The notes under the pieces are model-generated. The model was not told where the DNA came from. It did no database searches and was given only the letters and a program-made list of their open reading frames with translations. A DNA stretch of 51,431 bases, from assembly GCA_019653755.1 (NCBI GenBank), contig BPCL01000009.1, positions 1 through 51,431 of the forward strand. Reading direction: 5' to 3'. This stretch comes from Woeseia sp. GTDB taxonomy: Bacteria; Pseudomonadota; Gammaproteobacteria; Steroidobacterales; UBA11654. The position numbers and the translations under genes were made by a program. Shown in pieces: positions 1 through 8,942 of the stretch. How positions within the stretch are numbered: the stretch's first letter is position 1; every line of letters begins with the position of its first letter.

Positions 1-164
1 TGATATAGGTACAGCAGGTTAGAGCCACACAAATGCAGAAGATATTAGAGGCTAAGGACAGGCAAAAAGCATCGAAAACAGTATCTCCAAAAGGGCTTTA
101 TCTCGTTGGTGTCAAATACCCTCAAAAATATCAATTGCCTAGTAAAGACATTGAGATAAGATGA
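1..164 (+). CDS. truA: tRNA pseudouridine synthase A, C-terminal end (partial)
   Basis: This is the 3' end of a gene that begins before the window. The last 43 codons, from the ATG at 33, read MQKILEAKDR and then SPKGLYLVGVKYP, which match the C-terminus of TruA. TruA makes pseudouridine at positions 38-40 of tRNA anticodon arms. Just upstream, a second frame gives DIGTAG, and the TruA-like text DIGTAGLEPHKMQKI is recovered only if one T is added near 20 and one A near 32. Both sites are short homopolymers, so I read this as an intact gene with two missing bases. truA upstream of accD is a common gammaproteobacterial order, which supports the call. Confidence 0.72.
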
Positions 165-186
165 GATAATTAAGATTTAAAATAAT

Positions 187-1038
187 ATGAATTGGTTTAA
201 GAAAATTGTTCCGTCTAGGATAAAGACTAAAAAATCTCAACGGGTTAAATCAGTACCTGAAGGTGTATGGGTGACTTGCGAGTCTTGCAAGGCTCAATTG
301 TATAGGGCTGATCTAGAAAGAAATCTCCATGTCTGCAACAAATGCAATCATCACATGAGGATTTCTGCAAGGTATAGACTCACCCAGTTTTTTGACGAAG
401 GGACATCTAGGGAATATTTCAATAATTTGATTTCTACGGATCCGTTAAAGTTCAAAGATACGAAAAAGTACAGGGATCGCTTAACTGAATCGAAAAGAAA
501 ATCTGGAGAGAACGATGCTCTAATTGTCATGGAAGGAGAAGTAAAGAAAATTAGATTAGTCGCTTGTGCCTTTGAGTTTAATTTTCTAGGAGGCTCAATG
601 GGATCAGTTGTGGGAGAAAAATTTGTCAGAGCTATAAACTTATGCATTGAAAAAAGAATCCCTCTGGTTTGTTTCTGTGCTAGTGGAGGAGCAAGAATGC
701 AAGAAGCTTTTTTATCTCTGATGCAACTGGCAAAAACTACTTCAGCACTCGTTGAACTAGATGCAGAAAAAATACCCTATATCTCAGTCTTAACTGATCC
801 GACAACAGGAGGCGTTTCGGCAAGTATAGCAATGTTGGGTGATATTAATATTGCTGAACCCGGGGCATTGATAGGTTTTGCAGGCCCTAGAGTTATAGAG
901 CAGACTGTTGGTGAAACTTTACCTGAAGGCTTTCAAAGAAGTGATTTTCTATTAGATAAAGGCGCTATAGATATGATTATAGATAGACGAGAAATGAGAA
1001 ATGAAATATCAGGATTATTGTTTAAATTATCAGGATAG
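187..1038 (+). CDS. accD: Acetyl-CoA carboxylase carboxyltransferase subunit beta
   Basis: AccD forms the carboxyltransferase with AccA and moves the carboxyl group from carboxybiotin to acetyl-CoA, giving malonyl-CoA for fatty acid synthesis. The 283-residue protein has the N-terminal four-cysteine zinc ribbon (Cys31, Cys34, Cys50, Cys53). The crotonase-like fold follows, with [11 protein letters not shown] and the glycine-rich [10 protein letters not shown] and [11 protein letters not shown] segments. The length is close to E. coli AccD (about 304), and the frame is unbroken. It stands between truA and folC, as in other gammaproteobacteria. Confidence 0.96.
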   Translation: MNWFKKIVPSRIKTKKSQRVKSVPEGVWVTCESCKAQLYRADLERNLHVCNKCNHHMRISARYRLTQFFDEGTSREYFNNLISTDPLKFKDTKKYRDRLTESKRKSGENDALIVMEGEVKKIRLVACAFEFNFLGGSMGSVVGEKFVRAINLCIEKRIPLVCFCASGGARMQEAFLSLMQLAKTTSALVELDAEKIPYISVLTDPTTGGVSASIAMLGDINIAEPGALIGFAGPRVIEQTVGETLPEGFQRSDFLLDKGAIDMIIDRREMRNEISGLLFKLSG

Positions 1039-1090
1039 TTATTGTTAAAGTAAATAGTAATTATGAAATTTTTTTGCTCTAATAGTTCAC

Positions 1091-1555
1091 ATGAAAGATT
1101 TTAAAAGTCATTTAGCGCTATTAGCATCTATTATTCTTATTTCGTCTTGTTCCGTGATGGAAGATAGAAATATATGGACAGACCGAGGGGAATTAGATAC
1201 TAAGCTAATTATTGCTTACTTACTTTCAGATATCCCTCTTCCCGAAAGCTCTGAGATCCTTGAAGAAAAAACTGTGATCCAAGGTTCAGGGCTAGGTTGG
1301 TCTGGTAAGATAACTATTAAGGCCCCATTGTCTCCTGCAGAGCTTCTGATATTCTTTTCTGAAGAGGTTACTCCAAGTGGTTGGACAATGATTTCGTCAA
1401 CTGTATCTGAACAAATCATTTTGGTTTATAAAAAGGCAGGAAGGATTGCTACGGTAGAAATATTAAGAGATTTTCCTATGTTTGGAAGAGAGACAACAGC
1501 AATTATTTCGGTTGTTCCTGATGATGCGGTTCAAGGCAATCCATTTAGAGATTAA
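1091..1555 (+). CDS. Putative lipoprotein of unknown function
   Basis: The 154-residue product has a short charged N-terminus, a hydrophobic stretch and a lipobox ISSC with the lipidation cysteine at residue 20. It is therefore probably an envelope lipoprotein. The mature part alternates predicted strands and helices (IPLPESSEIL, GSGLGWSGKITIKAP) and ends in a short polar tail. I do not recognise a characterised family. It lies in the same direction between accD and folC, where E. coli has no equivalent gene. The start gives a normal signal peptide. Confidence 0.7.
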   Translation: MKDFKSHLALLASIILISSCSVMEDRNIWTDRGELDTKLIIAYLLSDIPLPESSEILEEKTVIQGSGLGWSGKITIKAPLSPAELLIFFSEEVTPSGWTMISSTVSEQIILVYKKAGRIATVEILRDFPMFGRETTAIISVVPDDAVQGNPFRD

Positions 1556-1623
1556 ATTACAATAACCAAACTTTTCCAATAAAGAAATTAACAGGCTCGT
1601 TCTTCATAACTGACCTAATCAAT

Positions 1624-2901
1624 ATGTTGCATGAAGGAGAAAAAACACTCGATAATTGGCTGGAATGGCAGCAATCCTTAAACTTAAATGAAATAGATCT
1701 CAGCTTAGATAGAATCAATGCAGTTAAGGAAAAAGTTGGCTTTCAACAACCCGATATAGATATTTTTTTGGTAGCAGGAACAAATGGCAAAGGTACAACT
1801 GTACATTTAATAGAGTCTTTTCTTATAAAAAGGGGATTAAATGTAGGTGTTTATACATCTCCACATCTTAGAAAATACAATGAAAGAGTGACTTTCAATA
1901 AGAGATCGCTAGAAGATCATTGCTTTTTAGAATCTTTCGAAAAAATAGAAAAACAAAGAGGTGGGATTCAGCTTACCTATTTTGAGTATGGCACATTAGC
2001 TGCATTTCTTTCTTTGAATGAGCTTCCATGTGATGCATGGGTAATAGAAGTAGGTCTAGGCGGGAGACTTGATGCTACAAATATATTAAATCCTAGTGTT
2101 TCAGTTATAACTAATATTGCTTTTGATCATCAAGAATGGCTTGGAAATAGTTTAAATAAGATAGCCACTGAAAAAGCTGGGATTATCTCTTACAAATCAC
2201 CATGTGTCTCAGCAGCTTCTAACGTGAAAGAAGCTATTAATTTAGTGGCATCAAAGAAATCAGCAAAAGTTCTATCTATTGGGGATGATTATTCTATTAA
2301 AGAATCAGAAAAAACTTTTGAATGGAGAGGAGATAAAAAGGTTATAAATGGCATAAAGATTCCAGAAAATTGGGCAACTGGAGAGAAATCTAATTTAGCT
2401 ACAGCTTTAATGTCTTTAGAGGTATGTGGTAAAGATTACCTTCCTAGTACCCAGGAAACCAATGAAATTGTTAGGAATTTTAGAATTCCTGGAAGATTTG
2501 AGATAATAGAAAAAGATGTTCCGTGGATTTTAGATGTCGCCCATAATGCAAATGCAGCTAAAAACTTCTTGCAAAGACTGGAATCTTTAAAATTGGGCAA
2601 TAATAATATTATGATCCTAAGTTTAATGAAGGATAAAAATATAAAAGATTTCGTTGATGTCTTCAGAAACTATGTTTCTAAATGGATAGTTTGTGGAATG
2701 AGATCACCAAGGTCACTAACCGGGGAACAGATGAAAAGCTTACTTAAGAGAAACGAAAATATTGATATCAGTGCTTTTGAATATCCTGAGGAGGCGTTTG
2801 ATTATTCTCAGAGTATTTATGAGGATTATGAATCTGTTATAGTTACTGGATCTTTTGAAATAGTAGGACCTGCAATAAATTGGTTAGAAAAAAATAAATA
2901 G
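1624..2901 (+). CDS. folC: Bifunctional dihydrofolate synthase / folylpolyglutamate synthase
   Basis: FolC ligates glutamate to dihydropteroate and then adds further glutamates to folates, in the cytoplasm. The 425-residue protein has the Mur-ligase-like ATP loop GTNGKGTT at about residues 52-59, the VGLGGRLDATN segment, FDHQEWLG, and the C-terminal DVAHNANAA motif. Length matches the family (E. coli 422). Its stop codon shares one base with the GTG of the next gene, so the two are translationally linked. No anomalies are visible. Confidence 0.95.
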   Translation: MLHEGEKTLDNWLEWQQSLNLNEIDLSLDRINAVKEKVGFQQPDIDIFLVAGTNGKGTTVHLIESFLIKRGLNVGVYTSPHLRKYNERVTFNKRSLEDHCFLESFEKIEKQRGGIQLTYFEYGTLAAFLSLNELPCDAWVIEVGLGGRLDATNILNPSVSVITNIAFDHQEWLGNSLNKIATEKAGIISYKSPCVSAASNVKEAINLVASKKSAKVLSIGDDYSIKESEKTFEWRGDKKVINGIKIPENWATGEKSNLATALMSLEVCGKDYLPSTQETNEIVRNFRIPGRFEIIEKDVPWILDVAHNANAAKNFLQRLESLKLGNNNIMILSLMKDKNIKDFVDVFRNYVSKWIVCGMRSPRSLTGEQMKSLLKRNENIDISAFEYPEEAFDYSQSIYEDYESVIVTGSFEIVGPAINWLEKNK

Positions 2902-3308
2902 TGATGAAAGAGAGAGTCATAGGTAGTTTATTTTTAATATTAATAGTGTTAATCATTTCATTTAACGCTTTTAAGGCAAAAGGGCTTGATAATATAAAAA
3001 AATATCAAGATGAGATAAAGCAAGAAGAAGTAAAAAAAGAAGAACGATTTTTCTATGATGAAACTTCAAAGATTTCTGATTCTCAATGGATTATCCAAGT
3101 TGATACATTTGAAAAAATTGAACCAGCTCTTTTGCTTGCTGAAAAGCTGGAAAATCAGAGATTTAATGCATATATAATAAAGAAAACTATAGCTGAAAAA
3201 AGAATATACAGAGTAAGAATATATTCTAAAAATTCTGATGATGCTATAGACGAAACTATTGAGAAACTTAAAGAATCTGGCTATTCAGTATCAATAATTA
3301 AAAAATAA
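2901..3308 (+). CDS. dedD: SPOR-domain protein, DedD-like
   Basis: This 135-residue protein has one N-terminal membrane helix (residues about 5-24), a charged Lys/Glu-rich linker and a C-terminal SPOR-type domain (QWIIQVDTFEKIEPALLLAE to SGYSVSIIKK). SPOR domains bind denuded septal peptidoglycan, and DedD helps cell constriction. It starts with GTG overlapping the folC stop, or with the ATG at 2904. It lies in the folC-dedD-cvpA-purF order of E. coli. It is shorter than E. coli DedD (220), mostly because the linker is short. Confidence 0.82.
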   Translation: MMKERVIGSLFLILIVLIISFNAFKAKGLDNIKKYQDEIKQEEVKKEERFFYDETSKISDSQWIIQVDTFEKIEPALLLAEKLENQRFNAYIIKKTIAEKRIYRVRIYSKNSDDAIDETIEKLKESGYSVSIIKK

Positions 3309-3312
3309 AATA

Positions 3313-3792
3313 ATGAGTGTATTTGGGTTAACAGCTTTTGATCTTATTCTAATTTTAGTAATTAGTCTCTCATGTCTATACGGTACATTTAGAGGATTCT
3401 TCTCAGAAATCTTATCTTTGCTAACGTGGATATTTGCATTTTATGCAACTTTTAATCTAGATATAATTCTATATCCTTATCTTTTTTCATTCATTGAGAC
3501 TGAGATAGTAAGATTATGGGTTTTAAGATTGTCTATAACAGTTGTGGCTTTATTAACAGGCAATATAGTTAAAAGACTATTAGTTCGAATGGTGAAAACA
3601 AATTTCCCTGGCAATGTTTTTTTTGGTTTAGGTTTTGGGCTTCTAAGAGCATTAGTTCTAATTGCATTTATTATCATGATCCTACAAGATACAGCAATTT
3701 ATGATCAGCCTTGGATACAAGAGTCTATTTTTTTAGATCAAGCTGAAAATATTTCAGATTTTTTCAAATTTATATTATTAAAGAACATATAA
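3313..3792 (+). CDS. cvpA: CvpA family inner-membrane protein
   Basis: The 159-residue protein has four hydrophobic segments and the typical CvpA N-terminus (FDLILILVISLSCLYGTFRGF), with the conserved GxxRGF turn after the first helix. CvpA is a small inner-membrane protein. It was first linked to colicin V export and is required for tolerance of some envelope stresses, but its molecular role is unsettled. It begins four bases after the dedD stop and precedes purF, the conserved arrangement, so the call rests on both sequence and context. Confidence 0.88.
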   Translation: MSVFGLTAFDLILILVISLSCLYGTFRGFFSEILSLLTWIFAFYATFNLDIILYPYLFSFIETEIVRLWVLRLSITVVALLTGNIVKRLLVRMVKTNFPGNVFFGLGFGLLRALVLIAFIIMILQDTAIYDQPWIQESIFLDQAENISDFFKFILLKNI

Positions 3793-3827
3793 TTATTGTG
3801 AACTAAAAAATCCAAAGGATATTTTTT

Positions 3828-5480
3828 ATGTGTGGAATCGTAGGTATATCTAGCAATCGACCCGTAAATCAAGAAATCTATGATGCGCTAACAGTTTTAC
3901 AACACCGAGGCCAAGATGCAGCCGGAATCATGACTGACAATGGCGGTGTGCTTCGTCTTAGAAAAAACAATGGCTTGGTTAATGATGTCTTCTCTGCCGA
4001 ACACATGGCTAGACTCAAGGGTAATATCGGTATAGGCCATGTAAGATACCCTACTGCTGGGACACTCAGTTCAATGGAAGCACAGCCATTTTATGTTAAC
4101 TCTCCTTATGGAATTTGTATGGCTCATAATGGCAATTTGGTGAATACAGCTGAGCTTAGACATCATCTAAGCGAAATTGATAGAAGGCATTTGAACACCG
4201 AGTCTGATACAGAAGCATTACTTAATCTTTTTGCTCATGAAATCCAGATTCAGCAGCAAGACTCTCTAACGCCCGAATCAATCTTTAAGGCTTCAACTGC
4301 GCTGTTTAATAAATGCTCAGGAGGCTATGCTGTTGTAGCAATGATACTCAATGAAGGCTTAGTTGCTTTGAGAGACCCCAATGGGATTAGACCATTGGTA
4401 TTAGGATCAAGAGAAACAAAACAGGGAGTAGAGTACATGATTGCTTCAGAGAGTGTTGCTCTTGATTTTGCTGGGTTCAGTTTAATCAGGGATGTCAGAC
4501 CTGGGGAATCTATATATATCGATAAAAATAGGAAGCTTCATTCACATCAATGTGTTGAACCAAAAAGTTACACACCTTGTATCTTTGAATTTGTTTATTT
4601 CGCAAGACCAGATTCTATTATCGATGGGATGTCCGTTTATAAATCAAGATTAAGAATGGGCGAATACTTGGCACAACAAATTATTCAAAAAGGACTTCAT
4701 CATGATGTTGATGTCGTAATCCCAATTCCAGATACCAGCAGAACAAGCGCTATACAAGTTGCCCATCATCTAGGTGTAAAATACCGTGAAGGGTTTATAA
4801 AGAATCGTTATATTGGCCGAACATTTATCATGCCTGGGCAAGATAAAAGAAAGAAATCGGTCAAACAAAAGTTAAATCCTATTGATCTAGAAATTAATGA
4901 TAAAAATGTTTTATTGATCGATGATTCTATTGTTAGAGGAACCACATCAAGGCAAATTATTGAAATGGCTAGGAACGCTGGAGCAAAAAAGGTTTTTTTC
5001 GCATCAGCAGCACCCCCTGTTAAATTCCCAAATGTATACGGAATTGATATGCCAGCAACCTCTGAGTTAATTGCTAGTAACAAAAGCGATGAAGACTTAT
5101 CAGTATATATTGGCGCGGACTGGTTAATCTATCAAACTATCGATGATTTAATAGAGGCTGTTCGTTTTGAGGAATCAGAGGTTAATCACTTTGACACTTC
5201 ATGTTTTTCTGGAGAATACGTTACTAATGATATTACGGAGAAATACCTTCAGAGAATTGAACTAAAAAGAAACGATGAAGCAATGACAAAAAAGGAAATG
5301 GAACGCAAGCAGATAGATATTCAGGACCCCGACAAAAATTCTCAATTAATTAAATCTATCAGTTCCAGACTCTCTTTACTCCATAGCAAAACCATAGCAC
5401 TTGTTTTATTCCAATCGCCCAGTACATATCGAGAACATAACCTACCATCTATTTTTAGCTCATGTTTCATCGGACGATGA
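3828..5480 (+). CDS. purF: Amidophosphoribosyltransferase
   Basis: PurF catalyses the first committed step of purine synthesis, using glutamine and PRPP to make phosphoribosylamine. It starts MCGIVGIS, so Cys2 becomes the N-terminal nucleophile of the glutaminase domain. The PRPP-binding motif IDDSIVRGTTSR is at about residues 364-375. The family-like sequence ends near RNDEAMTKKEMERKQ at about residue 490. The remaining residues run antisense through the 3' end of lpxH. Adding one A to the run near 5334 would end the protein at 5353 and shrink the overlap to about 12 bases. The listed end at 5480 is the stop as read and is probably wrong. Confidence 0.93.
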   Translation: MCGIVGISSNRPVNQEIYDALTVLQHRGQDAAGIMTDNGGVLRLRKNNGLVNDVFSAEHMARLKGNIGIGHVRYPTAGTLSSMEAQPFYVNSPYGICMAHNGNLVNTAELRHHLSEIDRRHLNTESDTEALLNLFAHEIQIQQQDSLTPESIFKASTALFNKCSGGYAVVAMILNEGLVALRDPNGIRPLVLGSRETKQGVEYMIASESVALDFAGFSLIRDVRPGESIYIDKNRKLHSHQCVEPKSYTPCIFEFVYFARPDSIIDGMSVYKSRLRMGEYLAQQIIQKGLHHDVDVVIPIPDTSRTSAIQVAHHLGVKYREGFIKNRYIGRTFIMPGQDKRKKSVKQKLNPIDLEINDKNVLLIDDSIVRGTTSRQIIEMARNAGAKKVFFASAAPPVKFPNVYGIDMPATSELIASNKSDEDLSVYIGADWLIYQTIDDLIEAVRFEESEVNHFDTSCFSGEYVTNDITEKYLQRIELKRNDEAMTKKEMERKQIDIQDPDKNSQLIKSISSRLSLLHSKTIALVLFQSPSTYREHNLPSIFSSCFIGR

Positions 5481-6073
5481 GTGTGCCCATGAATCATTGT
5501 GTTAACTTCATGTTGTTTGAACACTCTCAAAACTTCTTCTTCATTCACATCCATAATATCCATCGACTTTTCTTGCTTAGATTGTTTACTGGCATCTTTT
5601 GTTTCTCCAGCTATTTTCAGTCGTTTCGAGATTGGGAAATTAAGGAAATCCTTCTGCCAATCTGGGTTTCTTACAATGGTCCTGAAGCTTTGGTACTCCA
5701 TGTCATCGATACACATCTGATCGCCATGAGTGAGCAGGATGCTTTTTCCATTACTTTTTAATAAGAATGGATCAATCAGCAATTCAACATCAGTTTCAGA
5801 AAGGAATTCTTCGCCAATTAAGAAATCCCGGTTACCGTATAAGAAAAATACTTTGATTCCTGATCCAGTTAATGACTTAAGCGTTGCTTTTACCTCATTA
5901 TGAAGCTCGTTTTCATAATCGTCGCCAATCCAAGACTCAAAAAGATCACCTAAAATATACAGTTCTGTTTGCTGATTGTTCTCTTTGAGCTCCTCTACAA
6001 ACGATTGAAATAAAGCAGTAGTGTGAGGCCTAGTCTCATCGAGGTGCAGATCAGAAATAAAATATCTATTCAC
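5342..6073 (-). CDS. lpxH: UDP-2,3-diacylglucosamine diphosphatase
   Basis: LpxH cleaves UDP-2,3-diacylglucosamine to lipid X in lipid A synthesis, at the inner face of the inner membrane. The 243-residue protein has the full metallophosphatase motif set: DLHLDE near the N-terminus, GDLFESWIGDD, GNRDFLIG, HGDQMCIDD and C-terminal HGHTHRP. Length matches E. coli LpxH (240). It is the last gene of a reverse-strand folD-cyclophilin-lpxH run, and E. coli also pairs a cyclophilin gene with lpxH. Its 3' end converges on purF. Confidence 0.95.
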   Translation of the reverse strand: MNRYFISDLHLDETRPHTTALFQSFVEELKENNQQTELYILGDLFESWIGDDYENELHNEVKATLKSLTGSGIKVFFLYGNRDFLIGEEFLSETDVELLIDPFLLKSNGKSILLTHGDQMCIDDMEYQSFRTIVRNPDWQKDFLNFPISKRLKIAGETKDASKQSKQEKSMDIMDVNEEEVLRVFKQHEVNTMIHGHTHRPMKHELKIDGRLCSRYVLGDWNKTSAMVLLWSKESLELIDLIN

Positions 6074-6099
6074 GTTAAGTTAAGACGTTGACTATCTTA

Positions 6100-6669
6100 T
6101 TAATCAATTCTCTTTATATCTAAAATAATCACAGGAGCCACTGGAACATCTTGCATTCCATTCATCGTCTGTGTTGCATTACCAGCAATTGCATTTACCA
6201 CATCGAACCCCTGAATAACATCTCCAAAAACAGCATAACCCCAACGAGTTGGCATTGGATCCAGTGAAAAATTATCGGCTAGATTTATATAAAACTGTGA
6301 ACTTGCACTATGAGGTTCATTGGTCCTAGCCATCCCTATGGACATCCTCTGATTGGTTAACCCATTTCCAGATTCATTAATAATCTCAGGTAAAGTTTCT
6401 TTTTCTTCAAGATCAACAGTGAAACCTCCGGCTTGAATAACAAAGCCAGGGATGACTCGATGGAAGACAGTGTTCTTATAAAAACCTTCATTTAAATAAT
6501 TGAGAAAATTTTCCACAGTTTTTGGAGCTCTGTTTTTATCCAATTCAATAACAAAAACACCTGAGGTTGTGGTGACTTCAATTTGAGGGTAGCTCTCGGA
6601 ACTCTCGACAAAAGGAGAGGCTAAAACAAGAGGGATAAAGATTGCTAAAATTTTAATTGCAGATTTCAT
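6100..6669 (-). CDS. Exported cyclophilin-type peptidyl-prolyl isomerase
   Basis: This enzyme catalyses cis-trans isomerisation of proline peptide bonds. The 189-residue protein has a cleavable signal peptide (hydrophobic residues 6-20, then SPFVESSES), so it probably acts in the periplasm like E. coli PpiA. The cyclophilin core is clear: FHRVIPGFVIQAGG with the catalytic arginine, SASSQFYINLADN, and a C-terminal WGYAVFGDVIQG. It starts immediately before the folD stop codon and lies 26 bases from lpxH. A second, cytoplasmic cyclophilin is at 16072-16497. Confidence 0.92.
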   Translation of the reverse strand: MKSAIKILAIFIPLVLASPFVESSESYPQIEVTTTSGVFVIELDKNRAPKTVENFLNYLNEGFYKNTVFHRVIPGFVIQAGGFTVDLEEKETLPEIINESGNGLTNQRMSIGMARTNEPHSASSQFYINLADNFSLDPMPTRWGYAVFGDVIQGFDVVNAIAGNATQTMNGMQDVPVAPVIILDIKRID

Positions 6670-7530
6670 TTAATCAGATTCTAAAACTAATTCAGAAGCA
6701 AGTAGAGTATTTTTTATCAACATTGCCACTGTCATTGGTCCAACTCCCCCTGGAACAGGAGAAATCCACGAAGCCTTTTCTTTTGCGCTTTCAAAGTCTA
6801 CATCTCCAGTTAATTTTCCAGTCTCATCGCGATTGATACCAATATCAAAAACTATGGCATCCTCTTTAATCCAGCTTCCTGGGATAAAATTAGGTTTTCC
6901 AACAGCAACCGCCAATATATCAGCTGACATGACATGATCTTTTAGATTCTTGGTGAATTTGTGACAAACAGTCGTGGTCGCTCCTTTTAACAGTAACTCT
7001 AGATTCAATGGTCTGCCCACAAGATTTGAAGCACCAACAATGACGGCATTCATGCCTATAGGGTCAATTTCTATAGCTTCCAGCATGGTGACTACCCCAA
7101 TGGCAGTGCAGGGTCTTAGTAGTGGTATTCTCTGCATTAATCTACCTATGGTATAAGGATGAAAGCCGTCCACATCCTTAGACGGGTTTATAGTTTCAAT
7201 GACAATGGTTTCATTAATGTGACTGGGGAGAGGCAGCTGTATTAAGATCCCATTAACTTCTGCATTGTTATTAAGGCTATCAACGAGCTCTATTAATTCT
7301 TGTTGTGAGGTCGATTTGTCTAAATCGTAATTGAAAGATTTCATACCAACCTCTTCGCAAGCTTTTCTCTTATTTCTTACATAGACACTAGAAGCAGGAT
7401 CTTTTCCCACTTGAATTACAGCTAAGCCTGGAGGAGCAATTCCTTCAGACTGATTGGTGATAACTTTATCTTTTATCTCAGAGATAATTTTTTCAGCTAT
7501 CTTTTTTCCATCGATAAGTTTTGCTGTCAT
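6670..7530 (-). CDS. folD: Methylenetetrahydrofolate dehydrogenase / cyclohydrolase
   Basis: FolD interconverts 5,10-methylene-THF, methenyl-THF and 10-formyl-THF. The 286-residue protein carries the family motifs [25 protein letters not shown], the NAD(P)-binding GASNLVGRP and a C-terminal [15 protein letters not shown]. Length is typical (E. coli 288). It is the first gene of the reverse-strand operon. With fhs at 16.8 kb, the cell has both the FolD and the formate-ligase routes to 10-formyl-THF. Confidence 0.96.
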   Translation of the reverse strand: MTAKLIDGKKIAEKIISEIKDKVITNQSEGIAPPGLAVIQVGKDPASSVYVRNKRKACEEVGMKSFNYDLDKSTSQQELIELVDSLNNNAEVNGILIQLPLPSHINETIVIETINPSKDVDGFHPYTIGRLMQRIPLLRPCTAIGVVTMLEAIEIDPIGMNAVIVGASNLVGRPLNLELLLKGATTTVCHKFTKNLKDHVMSADILAVAVGKPNFIPGSWIKEDAIVFDIGINRDETGKLTGDVDFESAKEKASWISPVPGGVGPMTVAMLIKNTLLASELVLESD

Positions 7531-7628
7531 CTTATTTGCCTCTTAGGGGTGACATCATACCAAACTATCATTAGAGATCTCTCAGAAATCTTTTACTAAA
7601 AAGTTATCGGATTCCTCACAATGAGAAG

Positions 7629-7634
7629 TATAAT
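7629..7634 (+). promoter_or_regulatory. -10 box for tRNA-Pro
   Basis: A perfect TATAAT lies 17 bases before the tRNA-Pro gene, placing the start of transcription near 7641. No good -35 hexamer is visible at the usual distance. The divergent folD gene starts at 7530, so this gap of about 120 bases probably also holds the folD promoter on the other strand. Confidence 0.6.
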
Positions 7635-7651
7635 ACGACCTGATTTAGATT

Positions 7652-7728
7652 CGGGGCATAGCGCAGCCTGGTAGCGCATCTGCTTTGGGAGCAGAGGGTC
7701 GGGGGTTCAAATCCCTCTGCCCCGACCA
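7652..7728 (+). tRNA. tRNA-Pro(UGG)
   Basis: A 77-base cloverleaf with the acceptor stem CGGGGCA/TGCCCCG, discriminator A and encoded CCA. The anticodon loop TTTGGGA has anticodon TGG. The T-loop reads GGTTCAAATCC. Confidence 0.96.
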
Positions 7729-7776
7729 CCAACTGATAGACTGGAAAATAATCACAAACTTTGTATACAATACATT

Positions 7777-8826
7777 ATGAGCAAAGTGCATGATTTTAAA
7801 CCAGATATGTATCTCACGAAGAAGGATTTCAAAGAAATAAAAGAAATCTTCCACACACCTTTGACAGGCTCCTACAACTGGGACTACACAGCTGCAGACG
7901 ATAAAATTAATAGACTCTACCAACTTGCTAAGAAACGACAGTGGGATGTGGAGATCGATCTGGATTGGTCTCAGGAATGGGATCTTAACAAGGCCACACT
8001 TGAGGAAGATTTTAGCATCAATCATCAATCCTATCTTGGTTATCAGCCGTATCTTGATTTAAGTCATGAGATGAAATTGCACGCTCAAAAAAGATTTGCG
8101 TCTTGGACGCTTAGTCAGTTTCTTCATGGAGAGCAGGGCGCATTATTGGTAGCAAGCCAATTGTGTTCTTGTGCGCCAACCTATAATGGAAAATTGTATG
8201 CAGCTACTCAAACTTATGATGAGGCAAGGCACGTTGAAGCATTCAATAAATATCTGCAAACAAGATTTGGGACGATGTACCCAATTACCCCTGATCTGAA
8301 AGCTCTTTTAGATAAGATTCTCACCGATGAGAGATGGGATCTAAAATTTATTGGTATGCAATTGGTTATAGAAGGGCTAGCTCTAGGAGCTTTTAAAGCT
8401 ATTCAGATGAGTTATCCGGATAGCCTCCTTAAAGAATTAATTCAAAAGATCATTCAGGATGAATCCCGACATGTAACATTTGGTGTTCATTATCTAGAAG
8501 AGCATGTAAAAAGCTTATCTGAAGAAGAAATTGAAGATAGAGCTCAATTTGCCTACGAGGCTTGCGTCATTATGCGAGAGAGATTCCATGCTATTGAGGT
8601 TTTTGAGGAGCTTGGTTGGGATGCTGAAGAAACTATTAAATATGATGAAACCGTTACAATCAGAAAACATTTCCAAGAGTTTTTATTTCAAAGAGTCATT
8701 CCAAGTCTTAAAAGAGTAGGGTTGTTGACTGACTCCGTTAGACCAAAGTTTGAAGAGCTTGGTGTGCTTAAATGGGAGGATTTTGACGACGATGATGTTG
8801 ACTGGAGAGAGGCTCAGTCTGCTTGA
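7777..8826 (+). CDS. Ferritin-like di-iron protein, possible oxygenase
   Basis: The 349-residue protein shows two half-sites of a four-helix di-iron centre. The first is Glu in HGEQGALLVASQ followed by DEARH. The second is Glu in QLVIEGLALGAF followed by DESRHVTFG. This E / ExxH / E / ExxH pattern fits the ferritin-like superfamily that includes ribonucleotide reductase R2-like proteins and AurF-type N-oxygenases. Substrate and reaction cannot be read from the sequence. No signal peptide is seen, so it is probably cytoplasmic. It stands alone between tRNA-Pro and an outer-membrane protein gene. Confidence 0.75.
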   Translation: MSKVHDFKPDMYLTKKDFKEIKEIFHTPLTGSYNWDYTAADDKINRLYQLAKKRQWDVEIDLDWSQEWDLNKATLEEDFSINHQSYLGYQPYLDLSHEMKLHAQKRFASWTLSQFLHGEQGALLVASQLCSCAPTYNGKLYAATQTYDEARHVEAFNKYLQTRFGTMYPITPDLKALLDKILTDERWDLKFIGMQLVIEGLALGAFKAIQMSYPDSLLKELIQKIIQDESRHVTFGVHYLEEHVKSLSEEEIEDRAQFAYEACVIMRERFHAIEVFEELGWDAEETIKYDETVTIRKHFQEFLFQRVIPSLKRVGLLTDSVRPKFEELGVLKWEDFDDDDVDWREAQSA

Positions 8827-8942
8827 TTTATTTTTAAATCATTGAAAATAGGATTATAAAAAATCTACCTTTTATCTTTAGAAACAAATTCCAATAACTT
8901 AGGTGTTATAATGTCTCAAAATATCTCGCTAAAGGTTAAACT

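Noticed and set aside
7645-8028. Reverse open frame across tRNA-Pro and the ferritin-like gene
   Set aside because: It runs through a tRNA and is antisense to a well-supported gene.
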